A DNA stretch of 64,000 nucleotides from a virus. The notes under the pieces were generated by a model. That model had not been told where the DNA came from. It worked only from the letters and a program-made list of their open reading frames with translations, and searched no databases. Both the position numbers and the translations under genes were made by a program. Shown here in pieces: positions 41,592 to 49,925 of this stretch; position 1 is the stretch's first letter, and every line of letters begins with the position of its first letter. The stretch lies in the IMG/VR virus record IMGVR_UViG_3300036857_000619, positions 60,824-124,823 of that record, one strand, 5' to 3'.

Positions 41592-43506
41592 TGGCGGGCT
41601 CGGTGGCCTGCTTGGCGACTACCAGCTTGACCATCTCGAGCCACTCGGGCTTGAGCGCTTCGGCCTCGATGACATCGCAGGCGCCAGTGGTCAGCTTGGC
41701 CAGGCTGGTTGTGTCGATCAGCGCCTGCAGCAGCCCGCGACTGGCGAGCGAGTCGTTGGCGGTCGCCTGCTGGATGAGCATGCCGACGGCCTTGCGGCGG
41801 TCGTACTCGGCGACGTCCTTGTGGACGCTCGAGCTGATCCGCTGGCGCATCTCGGTCAGCCAGCGATCGAGTAGCTTCTGCTGCTCGTCCTGGCGGGCCA
41901 GATCCTCGCAACGCTCGGTACACGCCTCGCGATCGGCGCACACCAGCTGGCTGTCCTCGTCGTCCTGGTTGGCCATCACCAGTTTGGTCACCACGCCACA
42001 CAGCTCGCACTCGCCGACGTCGGGATCGAGCCCATCGGCCTCGTCGCGGGCGGCCGCCTCGGCCCAGCCGCCTTCACCCATGTCGCCGGGGTCGATCTCC
42101 TCGTCGTCGTCGGCTGTCTGCGGCCGCGAGCGGCGGGTCGCGGCGTCGATGCTGGCCTGGTCGTTGGTGTCGTCGCCGAAGATCTCGGTGTAGCGCTGGG
42201 CACGCGACGCGTCGGCTGGCTGGGCAGTGCCGTTGGCCTCTCGGGCCAGCGTGTCGGTGACCGCGGCGAGCATGCGCTCGGCGTCGGCGTTGGTCACGCC
42301 CTTGAGCCACGCGGCCAGGCTGTTGGTCTCGTTGTCGGTGTACGCGAGCATCCACTCGGCGCGACCGGCCTTGTCGGCATAGCGCGAGCCGCCGACGGCG
42401 CCGAACCAGGCGCGCCGCCAGTAGTCGTAGTCGGCCGGCGCATCGCCAGCCATCAGCCGCGCGATGTCCGCGTCGTCGGGCTCGAATTCCTCGGGCCCTT
42501 CGACGGCCGCCGTTTCCCATGTCTCGGCGCGCGGCGCCATGAGCGCCTTGCCGTTGGGGTCGGGCACGTGCAGCGCCTTGCCCTCGGCGAGCGCCTGCTG
42601 GACCAGCGGCGCGAAGTTGCGCGTGTCCAGGACGATGCCGTGCGGCGGCTTCATGGCCAGCGACCACGTCGGGATGTTGCGCTTCATGCCGAACGGGTCC
42701 GACACCTCGCGATATGTCAGCTGCAGCTCCATCGGCACGCCGGCCAGACGGCCGCCGGTGAAGCGGCTGAGGTAGCGCAAGGTGCCCAGGATGTTTCGCA
42801 AACTGTGGCGTGAGGTCGTGCGCAGCCGATAGAACCCGAGTCCGTCGGGCATCAGCACGCGCGGCTTGTTGTCCTGGTCCCAATCGGCGAGCACGAAGTA
42901 CAGACTGGCGGACACCTTGCAGTCGGCGACGAGCTCGTCGTAGCGCGGCGTGCCAGCCTCATGGACCAGATGCTGGGCGGTCTGGCCGCGGGTGACGATC
43001 TCCATCAGGCGGAACTGATCGCCGTAGACCTTCAGCGCGGTGGCCGTGTAGCACACGAAGCGCTGCTGCAGGAACAGATCGGGATCGTCGAAGCCGACGG
43101 CGATGGTCAGCCGCTTGTTGTTGGTCTCGGCCAGCGCGGCCTTGAGACCGGGCGCGCGGTTGTCGGCGTCGTGGAGCATGATCGTGCCGTCGCGCGAGAC
43201 GCGCGGCGTGCCAGGGCGGCCGTCTTTGTCGGGGCCGCGATCGCCCGCGGAGATCGTGGCGAGCGCGTCGATCCGGGCGCCGCCGTCGCGCTCCTTAACG
43301 ACGCCTTTGGCGTAGACGTCGAGCAGCTGGAAGCGATCGATCGGGGCGAGTTCGACGAGATCGTCATCGTCATCGCGCACCACGGGCTGTAGTTGAGCTC
43401 CGCGCTGCGCTGGGGTGGTACTCACGGTGGTGTATTGCGCCTCCACTCCCTCATGGGAAAAGGGCCCTTGGCCGGGACCCGCGTCATGACGTGGGGATTG
43501 TCGCAT
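41584..43506 (-). CDS. Gp3-like / recombination-directionality-factor-like protein
   Basis: 640 residues. Residues 90-290 contain GTPRVSRDGTIML, VCYTATALKVYG, DCKVSASLYFVLADWD, the LMPDGLGFYRLRTTSRHSLR stretch and GGRLAGVPMELQLTYREVSD. This order resembles phage Gp3-like proteins (phiC31 RDF family), where a Cys pair, LPD-GLG and a late beta motif recur. The C-terminal half is helical, acidic and has a CELCGVVTKL...C..C ribbon. If an RDF, it is odd beside a tyrosine integrase. The start may be ATG 43506 or GTG 43425. Adjacent to the integrase, so a role in excision or recombination is plausible. Confidence 0.5.
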   Translation of the reverse strand: MRQSPRHDAGPGQGPFSHEGVEAQYTTVSTTPAQRGAQLQPVVRDDDDDLVELAPIDRFQLLDVYAKGVVKERDGGARIDALATISAGDRGPDKDGRPGTPRVSRDGTIMLHDADNRAPGLKAALAETNNKRLTIAVGFDDPDLFLQQRFVCYTATALKVYGDQFRLMEIVTRGQTAQHLVHEAGTPRYDELVADCKVSASLYFVLADWDQDNKPRVLMPDGLGFYRLRTTSRHSLRNILGTLRYLSRFTGGRLAGVPMELQLTYREVSDPFGMKRNIPTWSLAMKPPHGIVLDTRNFAPLVQQALAEGKALHVPDPNGKALMAPRAETWETAAVEGPEEFEPDDADIARLMAGDAPADYDYWRRAWFGAVGGSRYADKAGRAEWMLAYTDNETNSLAAWLKGVTNADAERMLAAVTDTLAREANGTAQPADASRAQRYTEIFGDDTNDQASIDAATRRSRPQTADDDEEIDPGDMGEGGWAEAAARDEADGLDPDVGECELCGVVTKLVMANQDDEDSQLVCADREACTERCEDLARQDEQQKLLDRWLTEMRQRISSSVHKDVAEYDRRKAVGMLIQQATANDSLASRGLLQALIDTTSLAKLTTGACDVIEAEALKPEWLEMVKLVVAKQATEPASA

Positions 43507-43774
43507 GAATCGAACAAATGTGCGATATCGGAAAGGATTTGTTCTCGGCGAAACCTACCTACACTGGCCGCAACCGCCGCAACACCCGAATCGCGACCAG
43601 GAGCACACCCACTGCTTGCGGTTGCACTTCCAGATCGCTATACGCATGAGTGGAAAACTATTTGGGTCCGGGCGTCACCTTCAGTTGGTGCCACGCCCAC
43701 GCGCAGCAGCTCTGGCCAATCTTTCACGCCGTGTCCAGCAATGGCCAGATCGAGTCTCAGTGGTGGCTGGATAA
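43505..43774 (+). CDS. Doubtful ORF overlapping the next gene
   Basis: 89 codons starting at the same CATG as the divergent 640-residue gene. The first 50 residues (RYRKGFVLGETYLHWPQP and so on) look reasonable; after about 43640 the next frame takes over as the coding one. It could be the N-terminal part of a gene split by a frameshift near 43645, or noise. Confidence 0.3.
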   Translation: MNRTNVRYRKGFVLGETYLHWPQPPQHPNRDQEHTHCLRLHFQIAIRMSGKLFGSGRHLQLVPRPRAAALANLSRRVQQWPDRVSVVAG

Positions 43775-43931
43775 CCCGGCGTTTGTAGCGCTGCACCCCT
43801 CGTTTGCGGCCAAGCACAAGGGCGGATCGCCCGTCGTGAGCAAGTGGGCGAAGAAGTTCAGCGGGCTGTCCAGGATCACGTGGGTTCGCTATTTGGGCTC
43901 CAACAACTCGCTCTGGCTGGTGCAGCAGTAG
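43650..43931 (+). CDS. Hypothetical protein, 93 aa
   Basis: Starts at a GTG, or is the continuation of the overlapping upstream frame. Codon third positions are GC-rich as in real genes here. It is rich in Trp, His and Phe (WCHAHAQQLWPIFHAVSS, QWWLDNPAFVALHPSF) with a basic middle. No family recognised. It is convergent with the integrase 16 bases away. Confidence 0.5.
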   Translation: MENYLGPGVTFSWCHAHAQQLWPIFHAVSSNGQIESQWWLDNPAFVALHPSFAAKHKGGSPVVSKWAKKFSGLSRITWVRYLGSNNSLWLVQQ

Positions 43932-43946
43932 CTCTAGCCGTCTAGC

Positions 43947-44912
43947 TCAGAGTCCCGCGAGGACGGCGGCGTTGTCGCGGAACAGTCGCCCCTCGCGGAC
44001 GTAGCGGTTGACCATCGCCGTCGAACGGTGCCCGGTCTGGCGCATGATGGCGCGGTCCGACGCACCGCCGTCGGCGGCTGAGGTCGCCAGCCCGGCGCGC
44101 AGCGAGTGGCCCGCGTAGCGGCTGGGGTCGAGTCCGACGAGCTCGGCGTGCTCTTTGACCAGGCGTGCGATCGAGCGGTCGCTCAGACGCTCGGAACTGA
44201 CATTGTCATGACGGTCGACGGCGCGGAAGACGGCGCCGCGGCTGATCTCGGCGGCTTCGAGCCAGCGCTGGACGCCGCGGACCGGGCAGGTCAGCTCGGT
44301 CGAGCCGAAGGGGATGCCGACGCGCCGCGTGCGGCCCTCCTGGTCTGTTTTTGAACGCCTCAAAGTAACGACCAGACCGTTTCTTTGAAAATCCAGATCG
44401 CCGCGATTGAGCGAGACCAGCTCGGTGCGGCGGAAGGCGCCGGCGAAACCCAGCAGCAGGACGGCGCGGTTGCGCAGGCCGCGCAGCGAGTCCGGAGTCG
44501 CGCTCAACATCGACTTCAAGTCGTCGGTCAGCAGCGCGGCCACCTGGCGCTGGGCGGTGCCGACGGAGCGGCGCACGCCGGCCAGCGTCTCCTTCACCTC
44601 GGGGCTCAGGCCGGGCTGCGGTGCTCTGGCGACTTTGTGCTCGCGGTTGATGGCCACCAGGCGGCGGTCGATGGTCGCCGGGCGCAGACCGTTTGCGGCC
44701 ATGTCGGTGACGTACATGGCGACGGTGATGGGCGTGGCGGGCAAGCGCTCGAGACCGCGCTCGGCGCACCAGTTGGAAAAATGGCGCCAGTCGCTGGCGT
44801 ACGCCTTGACGGTGCGCGGCGAGCGGGCCGCGCGGGCGTAGCTCTGCGCCTGTTCGGCGAGCTGGGCCAGCTCCGTGCTGACGGGGACGACGCGTTCGAG
44901 ATCGCTCGACAT
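43947..44912 (-). CDS. int: Tyrosine recombinase (phage integrase)
   Basis: 321 residues, XerC/D-sized. The N-terminal core-binding domain contains SPRTVKAYASDWRHFSNWC. Catalytic residues: Arg161 (AFRRTEL), Lys188 (RRSKTDQEG), His269 and Arg272 (GHSLRAGLAT), His295 (TGHRS) and Tyr304 (VNRYVREG). All of the set are present, so it should be active. It would integrate the phage at an attachment site; none could be recognised in the flanking gaps (43932-43946 and 44913-45046). Start ATG 44912. Confidence 0.95.
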   Translation of the reverse strand: MSSDLERVVPVSTELAQLAEQAQSYARAARSPRTVKAYASDWRHFSNWCAERGLERLPATPITVAMYVTDMAANGLRPATIDRRLVAINREHKVARAPQPGLSPEVKETLAGVRRSVGTAQRQVAALLTDDLKSMLSATPDSLRGLRNRAVLLLGFAGAFRRTELVSLNRGDLDFQRNGLVVTLRRSKTDQEGRTRRVGIPFGSTELTCPVRGVQRWLEAAEISRGAVFRAVDRHDNVSSERLSDRSIARLVKEHAELVGLDPSRYAGHSLRAGLATSAADGGASDRAIMRQTGHRSTAMVNRYVREGRLFRDNAAVLAGL

Positions 44913-45046
44913 ACGGGGCTGGATTCTATGGTCCGGGAAGTGCCGATTACCGGACGCCAGCGTTGCGATTCCGTCGCGGTTGGGTTCAGACGGTGACGCG
45001 CCGGGCGCCTCCCTGCCCGGCGCGCGGCCAACCGTCGGATTGCTGA

Positions 45047-45169
45047 TCAGGGTCGCGGTTGCGGCTCAGGCTGCGATGGGTCCGGCCGCGGCTCCGGGTT
45101 CGGCTCCGGGTTCGGGTTGGGGTTCGGGTTGGGGTTCGGGTTCGGCTGGGGTGGGTTGGGCTGTGTCAT
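45047..45169 (-). CDS. Asn/Pro-repeat mini-protein (40 aa)
   Basis: MTQPNPPQPN followed by tandem NP and EP repeats, encoded by a six-base tandem repeat around 45085-45150. The ORF has an ATG and stop and lies in line with the following genes, but the repetitive composition makes coding uncertain. Confidence 0.35.
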   Translation of the reverse strand: MTQPNPPQPNPNPNPNPNPNPEPNPEPRPDPSQPEPQPRP

Positions 45170-45207
45170 GGCCGCGCTTGATGCAAAAACCGGACCGTGA
45201 GCCGGGT

Positions 45208-45450
45208 TTAAGAACTGCTCGGCCCGCGGGTGCCCTCGGGCGTGATATTCCAGTCGTAGACGTGCTCGGCCAGCGCGAGGACTCGCTTGGCGGCGTCGCC
45301 CTCGAGCTTCGTGGCCAGCTCGCGCAGTGCCGTTTCGACCCGTGGCAGCGTCGCGATCGTGTCCTGCCAGCAGCCGTCGCAGTACGTCGGGCCGTCGAGC
45401 GTGATCGACTGCTGACAGCAGTCGCAGACGAGATCCAGGTCGAGGCTCAT
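45208..45450 (-). CDS. Zinc-finger-like protein (80 aa)
   Basis: CDCCQQSITLDGPTYCDGCW forms two CxxC knuckles at the N-terminus, followed by a helical body (VETALRELATKLEGDAAKRV). ATG start; the upstream stop is directly adjacent at 45451. Function unknown. Confidence 0.65.
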   Translation of the reverse strand: MSLDLDLVCDCCQQSITLDGPTYCDGCWQDTIATLPRVETALRELATKLEGDAAKRVLALAEHVYDWNITPEGTRGPSSS

Positions 45451-45693
45451 TCAGGAATTGCGTGAACCCGCTACATCCTTGCGGGATTGCACCACGTCCG
45501 CGCGGTCGAGACTGAGCTTGCCGTAGGCCACCCACTCGCGACTCACGTGGCCCGCGCGCGCCCGCCCCGGCCGACGCGTGATCTCGAACATGGTGGGATC
45601 GTCGAGCTGAGCGAGGGCGCTGGTCAGCGCAAAGATCGCCTCGTCGATCTCGGACTCGGAGCGGCCGACCAGTCGGATGCGCACGACCGTCAT
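45451..45693 (-). CDS. Hypothetical protein (80 aa)
   Basis: A beta-alpha start (TVVRIRLVGRSESEIDEAIF) like a small ferredoxin-like domain, then a basic stretch RPGRARAG and a polar C-terminus. It sits in a minus-strand operon between a zinc protein and the 386-residue gene. No family recognised. Confidence 0.6.
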   Translation of the reverse strand: MTVVRIRLVGRSESEIDEAIFALTSALAQLDDPTMFEITRRPGRARAGHVSREWVAYGKLSLDRADVVQSRKDVAGSRNS

Positions 45694-45697
45694 TGCG

Positions 45698-46858
45698 TCA
45701 TCGCTTGACTACGAACAGCTTTGACTGCGGCGTTTTCAGCGGCCGGTCCTCAGGCCCCTTGACGTAGGGGGCGATGTACAGCGGCTTGTGTGCATCGGTT
45801 GATGGGTAATACTGCCGTCTCCAATGGCCGCTCACGATCCAGCGGTTCTTCCAGTCCGGGCCTTCGCCAGACTCGCCCGCGTCGCCGTGTTCCCGGTAGT
45901 GGCGGCGGCGGAGCTCGACGACCTTGATGTACGGCTCCTGCACGGACCCCGCCCGCTCAAGCCGGCGGCGAGCCGTGCGATGCGCTTCGCCTCTAGGCGT
46001 GACGACCAGCTCCTGCTCGAGGAAGCTCAGACTGGCAGCGACGAACTTCAGGAACGCTCGGTGTTCGGCATCGGGGCCGCGCACCCGGATTGGCAACTCG
46101 GCCTCGTCGGTCAGTGTCCAGCCGAAATGCACCTCGGCATCGATCGTCGGAAACCCAGCTGGGCGCTTCGGTGTGTAGGTGAAACCCCACAGCGAGCACG
46201 TCCAGCCTGAGTGCGGCCGCGGGGCAGGAGCGCCGCCGATCACGGCGTTCTGTTCGTGAATCTTCTTCTTCTCTGAAGGCGGATCGACGTTCCACTGCCA
46301 GGCGGTGAGTCGAATCGGACCGTGCTTGTCGCTGGTCAGCAGCGTCACGGGATGCTCGAGCCAGACGAACGCGTCGTGGACAGGGAAGCTCTCAGCCGTG
46401 AACGTGTAGTCGGGGATGATCTTCGAGGCAGCCAGCACGACATCGGCGATCGCGCCCGTCCAGAAGAAGGGCGTCGCCCTGGTGACCTGTGTCCGAAACG
46501 CGCGTGCAACATCCCGCTCATCGCGCGGTTCGCTCAGCGCCGGGTTGGTTTTCATCGCGGCGCGGTACATCTGGTCGAACCAGTTGCCGATCAGCGGCTC
46601 GGTGCTGGCGCGCTCTAACGCCAACTGCTCTTGCAGCGCGACCGAGTACACGGCCGGGCTGACGCGCGGCATGCTGGGCACGGCTGCTTTGCGCTTCGGC
46701 TTCGGCGTTGGCGTCGACGTCGATGACGTCGTCGAGGGCAGTTGCTCGCGTTGCCCGCCGAGGAGTTTGCCGACTTTCTCTCGGAAGGCACTCCCGACCG
46801 TGACGCCGCGTGCGTACGCCTCGTCGTTGCCCTTGAGCAGGTCGCGCAGCTTCTTCAC
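45698..46858 (-). CDS. Conserved protein with HWRRQYYPS...YVKGPEDRPL motif
   Basis: 386 residues. The C-terminal 60 residues carry GHWRRQYYPSTDAHKPLYIA, then PYVKGPEDRPLKTP, a hallmark of a family often seen on actinobacterial plasmids and genomic islands, of unknown biochemical role. The middle has several W/F-rich beta motifs; the N-terminal 65 residues are disordered and charged. The last charged segment (KVVELRRRHYREHG) may bind nucleic acid. Its presence is a clue for an actinobacterial- or Chloroflexota-type host. Function unknown. Confidence 0.6.
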   Translation of the reverse strand: MKKLRDLLKGNDEAYARGVTVGSAFREKVGKLLGGQREQLPSTTSSTSTPTPKPKRKAAVPSMPRVSPAVYSVALQEQLALERASTEPLIGNWFDQMYRAAMKTNPALSEPRDERDVARAFRTQVTRATPFFWTGAIADVVLAASKIIPDYTFTAESFPVHDAFVWLEHPVTLLTSDKHGPIRLTAWQWNVDPPSEKKKIHEQNAVIGGAPAPRPHSGWTCSLWGFTYTPKRPAGFPTIDAEVHFGWTLTDEAELPIRVRGPDAEHRAFLKFVAASLSFLEQELVVTPRGEAHRTARRRLERAGSVQEPYIKVVELRRRHYREHGDAGESGEGPDWKNRWIVSGHWRRQYYPSTDAHKPLYIAPYVKGPEDRPLKTPQSKLFVVKR

Positions 46859-46913
46859 CAGCGTTGGCCTCCTGGCTGTGGATGATGCGCCCGCGCGCGG
46901 CTGTATGGGATTG

Positions 46914-47177
46914 CTAGCTCATGCAGAAACGCGTGGCGCTATGGCGGGGCTGTCGAGTGGGCGCATGGCGGCCTGGAGGCGCCGGTCGGTGGTCATCAGC
47001 ACTGCGGGCTCGACGCCGAGAGCGGTGGCGAGTTTGAGGGTGGGTGCTCGGATGCGGCTCGGCCTGGCCGTTCTCGATGCGGAGGATGGTGGACTTGCCG
47101 ACCCCGGAGCGCTCAGCGAGTCGCGCCTGGGACCAGGCGCGGCGCAGGCGGATGCGTCGGAGATTGGTCAACTTCAC
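46914..47177 (-). pseudogene. XRE HTH regulator with a frameshift
   Basis: The first 43 residues are a normal HTH (LRRIRLRRAWSQARLAERSG followed by STILRIENGQ). After EPHPST the frame turns to Arg/His-rich noise, while the other frame continues the domain correctly as TLKLATALGVEPAVLMTTD and ends at a TGA at 46919. One extra C in an ACCCACCC repeat near 47050 explains the shift. Either a real lesion or a sequencing error; a single-base correction restores about 85 residues. Confidence 0.6.
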
Positions 47178-47187
47178 TGGAGCACGG

Positions 47188-47298
47188 CTAGCGACGACGA
47201 CGCCGACGCACGAAATCGCTAGCGCAGTAGCCGCCCGCGATGCCGGCCAGCACGACGAACCAGTAGTAGAAGCGCGAATACCGCAGCTGGGGTCTCAC
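47188..47298 (-). CDS. 36-aa membrane micro-protein, copy A
   Basis: GTG start, RPQLRYSRFYYWFVVLAGIA core, then GGYCASDF and an Arg-rich end. It is nearly identical in protein sequence to the ORF at 61656-61769 on the other strand. One membrane helix with a basic tail. Two conserved copies make it a real gene. Confidence 0.65.
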   Translation of the reverse strand: MRPQLRYSRFYYWFVVLAGIAGGYCASDFVRRRRRR

Positions 47299-47305
47299 CC
47301 TCCCC

Positions 47306-47635
47306 TCATGAAACAGCTCTGAGCGCCTCGCGCATCTCTTTGAGCCGGCTCACTGGCCGCGGGTGATTGACTTTGCGCCGTCGGCCGAGGACGTCCAACT
47401 TGTAGCTCACGGAGCCTTTCGGACGACCGATCGGCTTGCGCTGGGCGTGCCAGCGCTGGATGTCGTGGCCTCGGATATTCCAGGAGCGGCCGATCTTCTC
47501 ACCCTTGAGCTCGCCATAGGCCAGCAGCTGCCGCACACGGACCGGGCGCACGCCAAGAATCCTGGCCGCGTTGTTGACGCTGTACCACTCGGTGGGGTTG
47601 ACATCGAGCTCGGCAGAGGCAGGTTTGGTGGGCAA
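47306..47635 (-). CDS. Excisionase-like HTH protein
   Basis: 109 residues. WYSVNNAARILGVRPVRVRQ followed by LLAYGELKGEKIGRSW is a winged-HTH of the excisionase/HTH_17 type, followed by a basic C-terminus (RPKGSVSYKLDVLGRRRKVN). The TTG start at 47635 is chosen because CAGGAG lies eight bases upstream. It is a candidate excisionase for the integrase 2.4 kb away. Strong operator-like palindromes lie just upstream. Confidence 0.65.
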   Translation of the reverse strand: MPTKPASAELDVNPTEWYSVNNAARILGVRPVRVRQLLAYGELKGEKIGRSWNIRGHDIQRWHAQRKPIGRPKGSVSYKLDVLGRRRKVNHPRPVSRLKEMREALRAVS

Positions 47636-47660
47636 TCGACAACTCCTGGGGATGAATTAT

Positions 47661-47687
47661 TAGCGTTGCGGAACGCTATGATCATAG
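47661..47687. promoter_or_regulatory. Overlapping palindromes upstream of the excisionase-like gene
   Basis: TAGCGTT gcgg AACGCTA (7-bp arms) overlaps CTATGATCATAG (a 12-bp perfect palindrome). On the minus strand a TAATAAT sequence, like a -10 element, follows directly, so a repressor bound here would block the promoter. Confidence 0.55.
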
Positions 47688-47769
47688 TCGAGGAGGACGC
47701 CCCGGTGCAGGCCAACCGCCAGGGTTCCAGGCATCACAGACGTATATCGGCTGCAGACTGGAGTGTCGC

Positions 47770-48000
47770 ATGACGCACGCATTGATCGGCTTCTACTGGC
47801 GCGTCGTCTGCACGCTGGTGACCGCGTGCGCGGTGGCCAGCTCGATCGGTCTGCCGCTCGTCGCGTTCTGGCTGCTGGCGTCCCAGCCCGTGCTCGTCCG
47901 CGTCGGCGTGTCCGCGCTGGCGGCGCTCATCCTGTGGCCGAACGCGGTCTTTCTGCTGCTCGGCTATCGGCGCATGCTGGGCTGGGTGTCGCCGCCGTGA
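47770..48000 (+). CDS. Two-helix membrane protein (76 aa)
   Basis: Two long hydrophobic segments (VVCTLVTACAVASSIGLPLV and LVRVGVSALAALILWPNAVF) with short loops. The stop overlaps the next start as GTGA. Possibly a superinfection-exclusion or lysis-type protein; unknown. Confidence 0.6.
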   Translation: MTHALIGFYWRVVCTLVTACAVASSIGLPLVAFWLLASQPVLVRVGVSALAALILWPNAVFLLLGYRRMLGWVSPP

Positions 48001-48239
48001 GCTTCCCGCACGAGTGCGAGTTTCGCTACCGCCGCGCCGGTGGCGTGGCGCGCATCCAGACACGCAGCCTGACCAACCACGAGCTCAGAAGCATCCTCAT
48101 CGGCATGTGGCTGTCGCTCGACGAAGACGATCGGCGCGACCACGTCGCCGAGCTCAGCCACTACCTCGAGCCTGGCTCCAGACCGCCCGGCGTCGCGGTC
48201 GAGATCGCCGCGTCGATCGCTCGCGCTCGCACCGACTGA
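47997..48239 (+). CDS. Hypothetical protein (80 aa)
   Basis: GTG start in the stop of the membrane gene. FPHECEFRYRRAGGVARIQT then a helical SILIGMWLSLDEDDRRDHVA and a Pro-rich spacer. Function unknown. It is followed by a 158-bp promoter gap. Confidence 0.55.
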   Translation: MSFPHECEFRYRRAGGVARIQTRSLTNHELRSILIGMWLSLDEDDRRDHVAELSHYLEPGSRPPGVAVEIAASIARARTD

Positions 48240-48310
48240 CTGACGCGCGTCACGGCCGCGTCACGCCCCGCCGGCAAACCGTCATGTCCCCGGCATGACA
48301 GTGTCACAAT

Positions 48311-48367
48311 TTGTCGTAACAACTTGACTTGCCCGAACATGGCATGCGTTACCCTGACATTGTCGTA
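48311..48367. promoter_or_regulatory. Promoter region with two TTGTCGTA direct repeats
   Basis: TTGTCGTA occurs at 48311-48318 and 48360-48367, and a TTGACT hexamer lies between them at 48324. The gap (48240-48398) precedes the RacO-like gene and has lower GC than its surroundings. Probably the early promoter with an operator for this gene's product or another regulator. Confidence 0.45.
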
Positions 48368-48398
48368 CAGGACATTTGTTCTCCCAGGGGAGGCGCGT

Positions 48399-49298
48399 AT
48401 GAAGTTCGAGCAGGCTGTGAATCGCATTCGCGAGCTGGATGCCAGTGAGGGCATGACGGCGTTCGAGATGGGGGACGTGGTGCTGGAGCAGGCGCCACTC
48501 GGCCGTGACGGCGCCCACAACGACACCGCCGGGGTGCTGGAGCGGCTCGCCGCCGATTCGGGCGTCGACTACAAGGTGCTGGAGCAGCGTCGGTTCGTCT
48601 CCAGCCGCATCCCTCCTACTACGCGCGTAGTAGGAGTCATCTGGTCGGTGTACCGCGAGATCGCCCAGGTCGCCGACGAGCGCGAGCGCAGCCGGCTGCT
48701 CGAGATGGTGGCCACCAAACCGCCCACGCAGTTCGTGGGCGGCGTGGAGCGCCCGACGGTGCAGAAGCGCTGGACCATCGACGCGATCCGCACCCACATC
48801 GGCGTCGAGCCGTACAACCCGCCGACCGGCAGCCAGGCGCTGCTCGACCGCGCGTTCAAAGGCGTGCCGTCTCAGGTGATCCTGCACCAGGCCTTCAGCA
48901 AGGCGACGCCCGAGGCGATCGACGAGGTGCTCGACCAGCCCGAGATCCGCCGCGCCGTGTACCAGGGCTTGCACCGCCGCGAGCAGCAGGTCACCGCGCG
49001 CGCCGAGCGCATCGCCGACGCCGATCCGATCGACCGCACCATCGACCAGCAGCGCGCGCTGCTGGACGTGCGCACCTGGGTCGACCAGATGCGCCGCCAC
49101 GTCGAGAAGCTGCGCGACGACATCCTGCCGCGGCTGGGCTCCGCGCCGACGCGCGATCCGCTGGCGCTGCGCCAGTTCCTGAAAGAGGCGCTCGACGATC
49201 TCGACGACGCCACCGGCCCGATCCGCGTGTTCGTCGACACCGGCTCCAGCGACATCGACCAGTTCCTGAGTTCTGTTCTCGGAGGCAAACGTGGCTAA
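48399..49298 (+). CDS. RacO / DUF6192-like DNA-binding protein
   Basis: 299 residues from the ATG at 48399, supported by AGGGGAGG upstream. The N-terminal 130 residues have FEMGDVVLEQAPLG, SGVDYKVLEQRRFVSSRIPP and GVIWSVYREIAQVADERERS, a pattern I associate with the RacO/DUF6192 proteins of actinobacterial phages and hosts. The second half is helical (coiled coil) with an acidic end. It looks like an HTH regulator of early genes. It heads a plus-strand operon with the next small genes. Confidence 0.6.
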   Translation: MKFEQAVNRIRELDASEGMTAFEMGDVVLEQAPLGRDGAHNDTAGVLERLAADSGVDYKVLEQRRFVSSRIPPTTRVVGVIWSVYREIAQVADERERSRLLEMVATKPPTQFVGGVERPTVQKRWTIDAIRTHIGVEPYNPPTGSQALLDRAFKGVPSQVILHQAFSKATPEAIDEVLDQPEIRRAVYQGLHRREQQVTARAERIADADPIDRTIDQQRALLDVRTWVDQMRRHVEKLRDDILPRLGSAPTRDPLALRQFLKEALDDLDDATGPIRVFVDTGSSDIDQFLSSVLGGKRG

Positions 49299-49704
49299 CA
49301 AACGCGGCCGTCCGCCCCTCAAGCCCGGCTGGGCCGAGCTCGTCTTCATGCACATCCCGACCACCAACGACAACCGCTGGATCACGGCCAACCAGCTGAT
49401 GACGCTGACCGGCCTGCGCTACATGCAGGTGACGGCCGGCGTCGAATACCTGCGCGATCACTTTCCCGAATTCCCGCTGGTGTCGTGCAAGAAGGGCTAC
49501 CGCTTCAGCGTCGACCCGCGCGAGGTGCGCGAGTTCGCCGCCTGGCGGGCGAAGACTGCGATGACGATCCTGCGCCACAGCTACCGCGGCGCGGTCGCGC
49601 CGTACTTGAAGAACATGCCGCAGAGCCCGATCGTGCCCGTCGTGCGCAAGCAGTTCGAGCGCGCGCTCGAAGACCTCGGCGAGCTCATCACCGCGACGCC
49701 GTAG
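49291..49704 (+). CDS. Winged-helix-like small protein (137 aa)
   Basis: GTG start overlapping the upstream gene's end. Begins with a basic NKRGRPPLKPGW and has TANQLMTLTGLRYMQVTAGV followed by a strand pair (VSCKKGYRFSVDPREV), like a winged helix. C-terminus helical. Possibly a DNA-binding partner of the RacO-like protein. Confidence 0.55.
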   Translation: MANKRGRPPLKPGWAELVFMHIPTTNDNRWITANQLMTLTGLRYMQVTAGVEYLRDHFPEFPLVSCKKGYRFSVDPREVREFAAWRAKTAMTILRHSYRGAVAPYLKNMPQSPIVPVVRKQFERALEDLGELITATP

Positions 49705-49715
49705 GGCCGGGCATC

Positions 49716-49925
49716 ATGGTGCTTGCCGTGGCCGAAGACACCGAGTGGCTGACGGTCGCCGATGTAGCCGCTCGCCTGAAGATCACGCCGACCACGGTCC
49801 TCAGATGGATTCGTGATCGGCGGCTTCCGGCGACGAAGCCAGGCGGTGATCGGATGGGTTACCGGATACGCGCTGACGATCTCGACCGATTCATTGCCGA
49901 GTACCGGACGTATGAGCCGGGCTGA
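49716..49925 (+). CDS. HTH_17 excisionase-like protein (69 aa)
   Basis: EWLTVADVAARLKITPTTVL then RWIRDRRLPATKPGGDRMGY and IRADDLDRFIAEY form a full excisionase/MerR-type winged helix. Start ATG 49716. This is the clearest Xis-type domain in the window, but its place in the early operon suggests a general regulator or Xis. Confidence 0.75.
   Translation: MVLAVAEDTEWLTVADVAARLKITPTTVLRWIRDRRLPATKPGGDRMGYRIRADDLDRFIAEYRTYEPG

Noticed and set aside
44913-45046. attP site next to the integrase
   Set aside because: No tRNA-like core or arm-type direct repeats were visible; the site cannot be placed without a host sequence.
45085-45150. Tandem hexamer repeat considered as CRISPR or iteron
   Set aside because: Repeats are contiguous with no spacers and encode Asn-Pro/Glu-Pro; simple tandem repeat.
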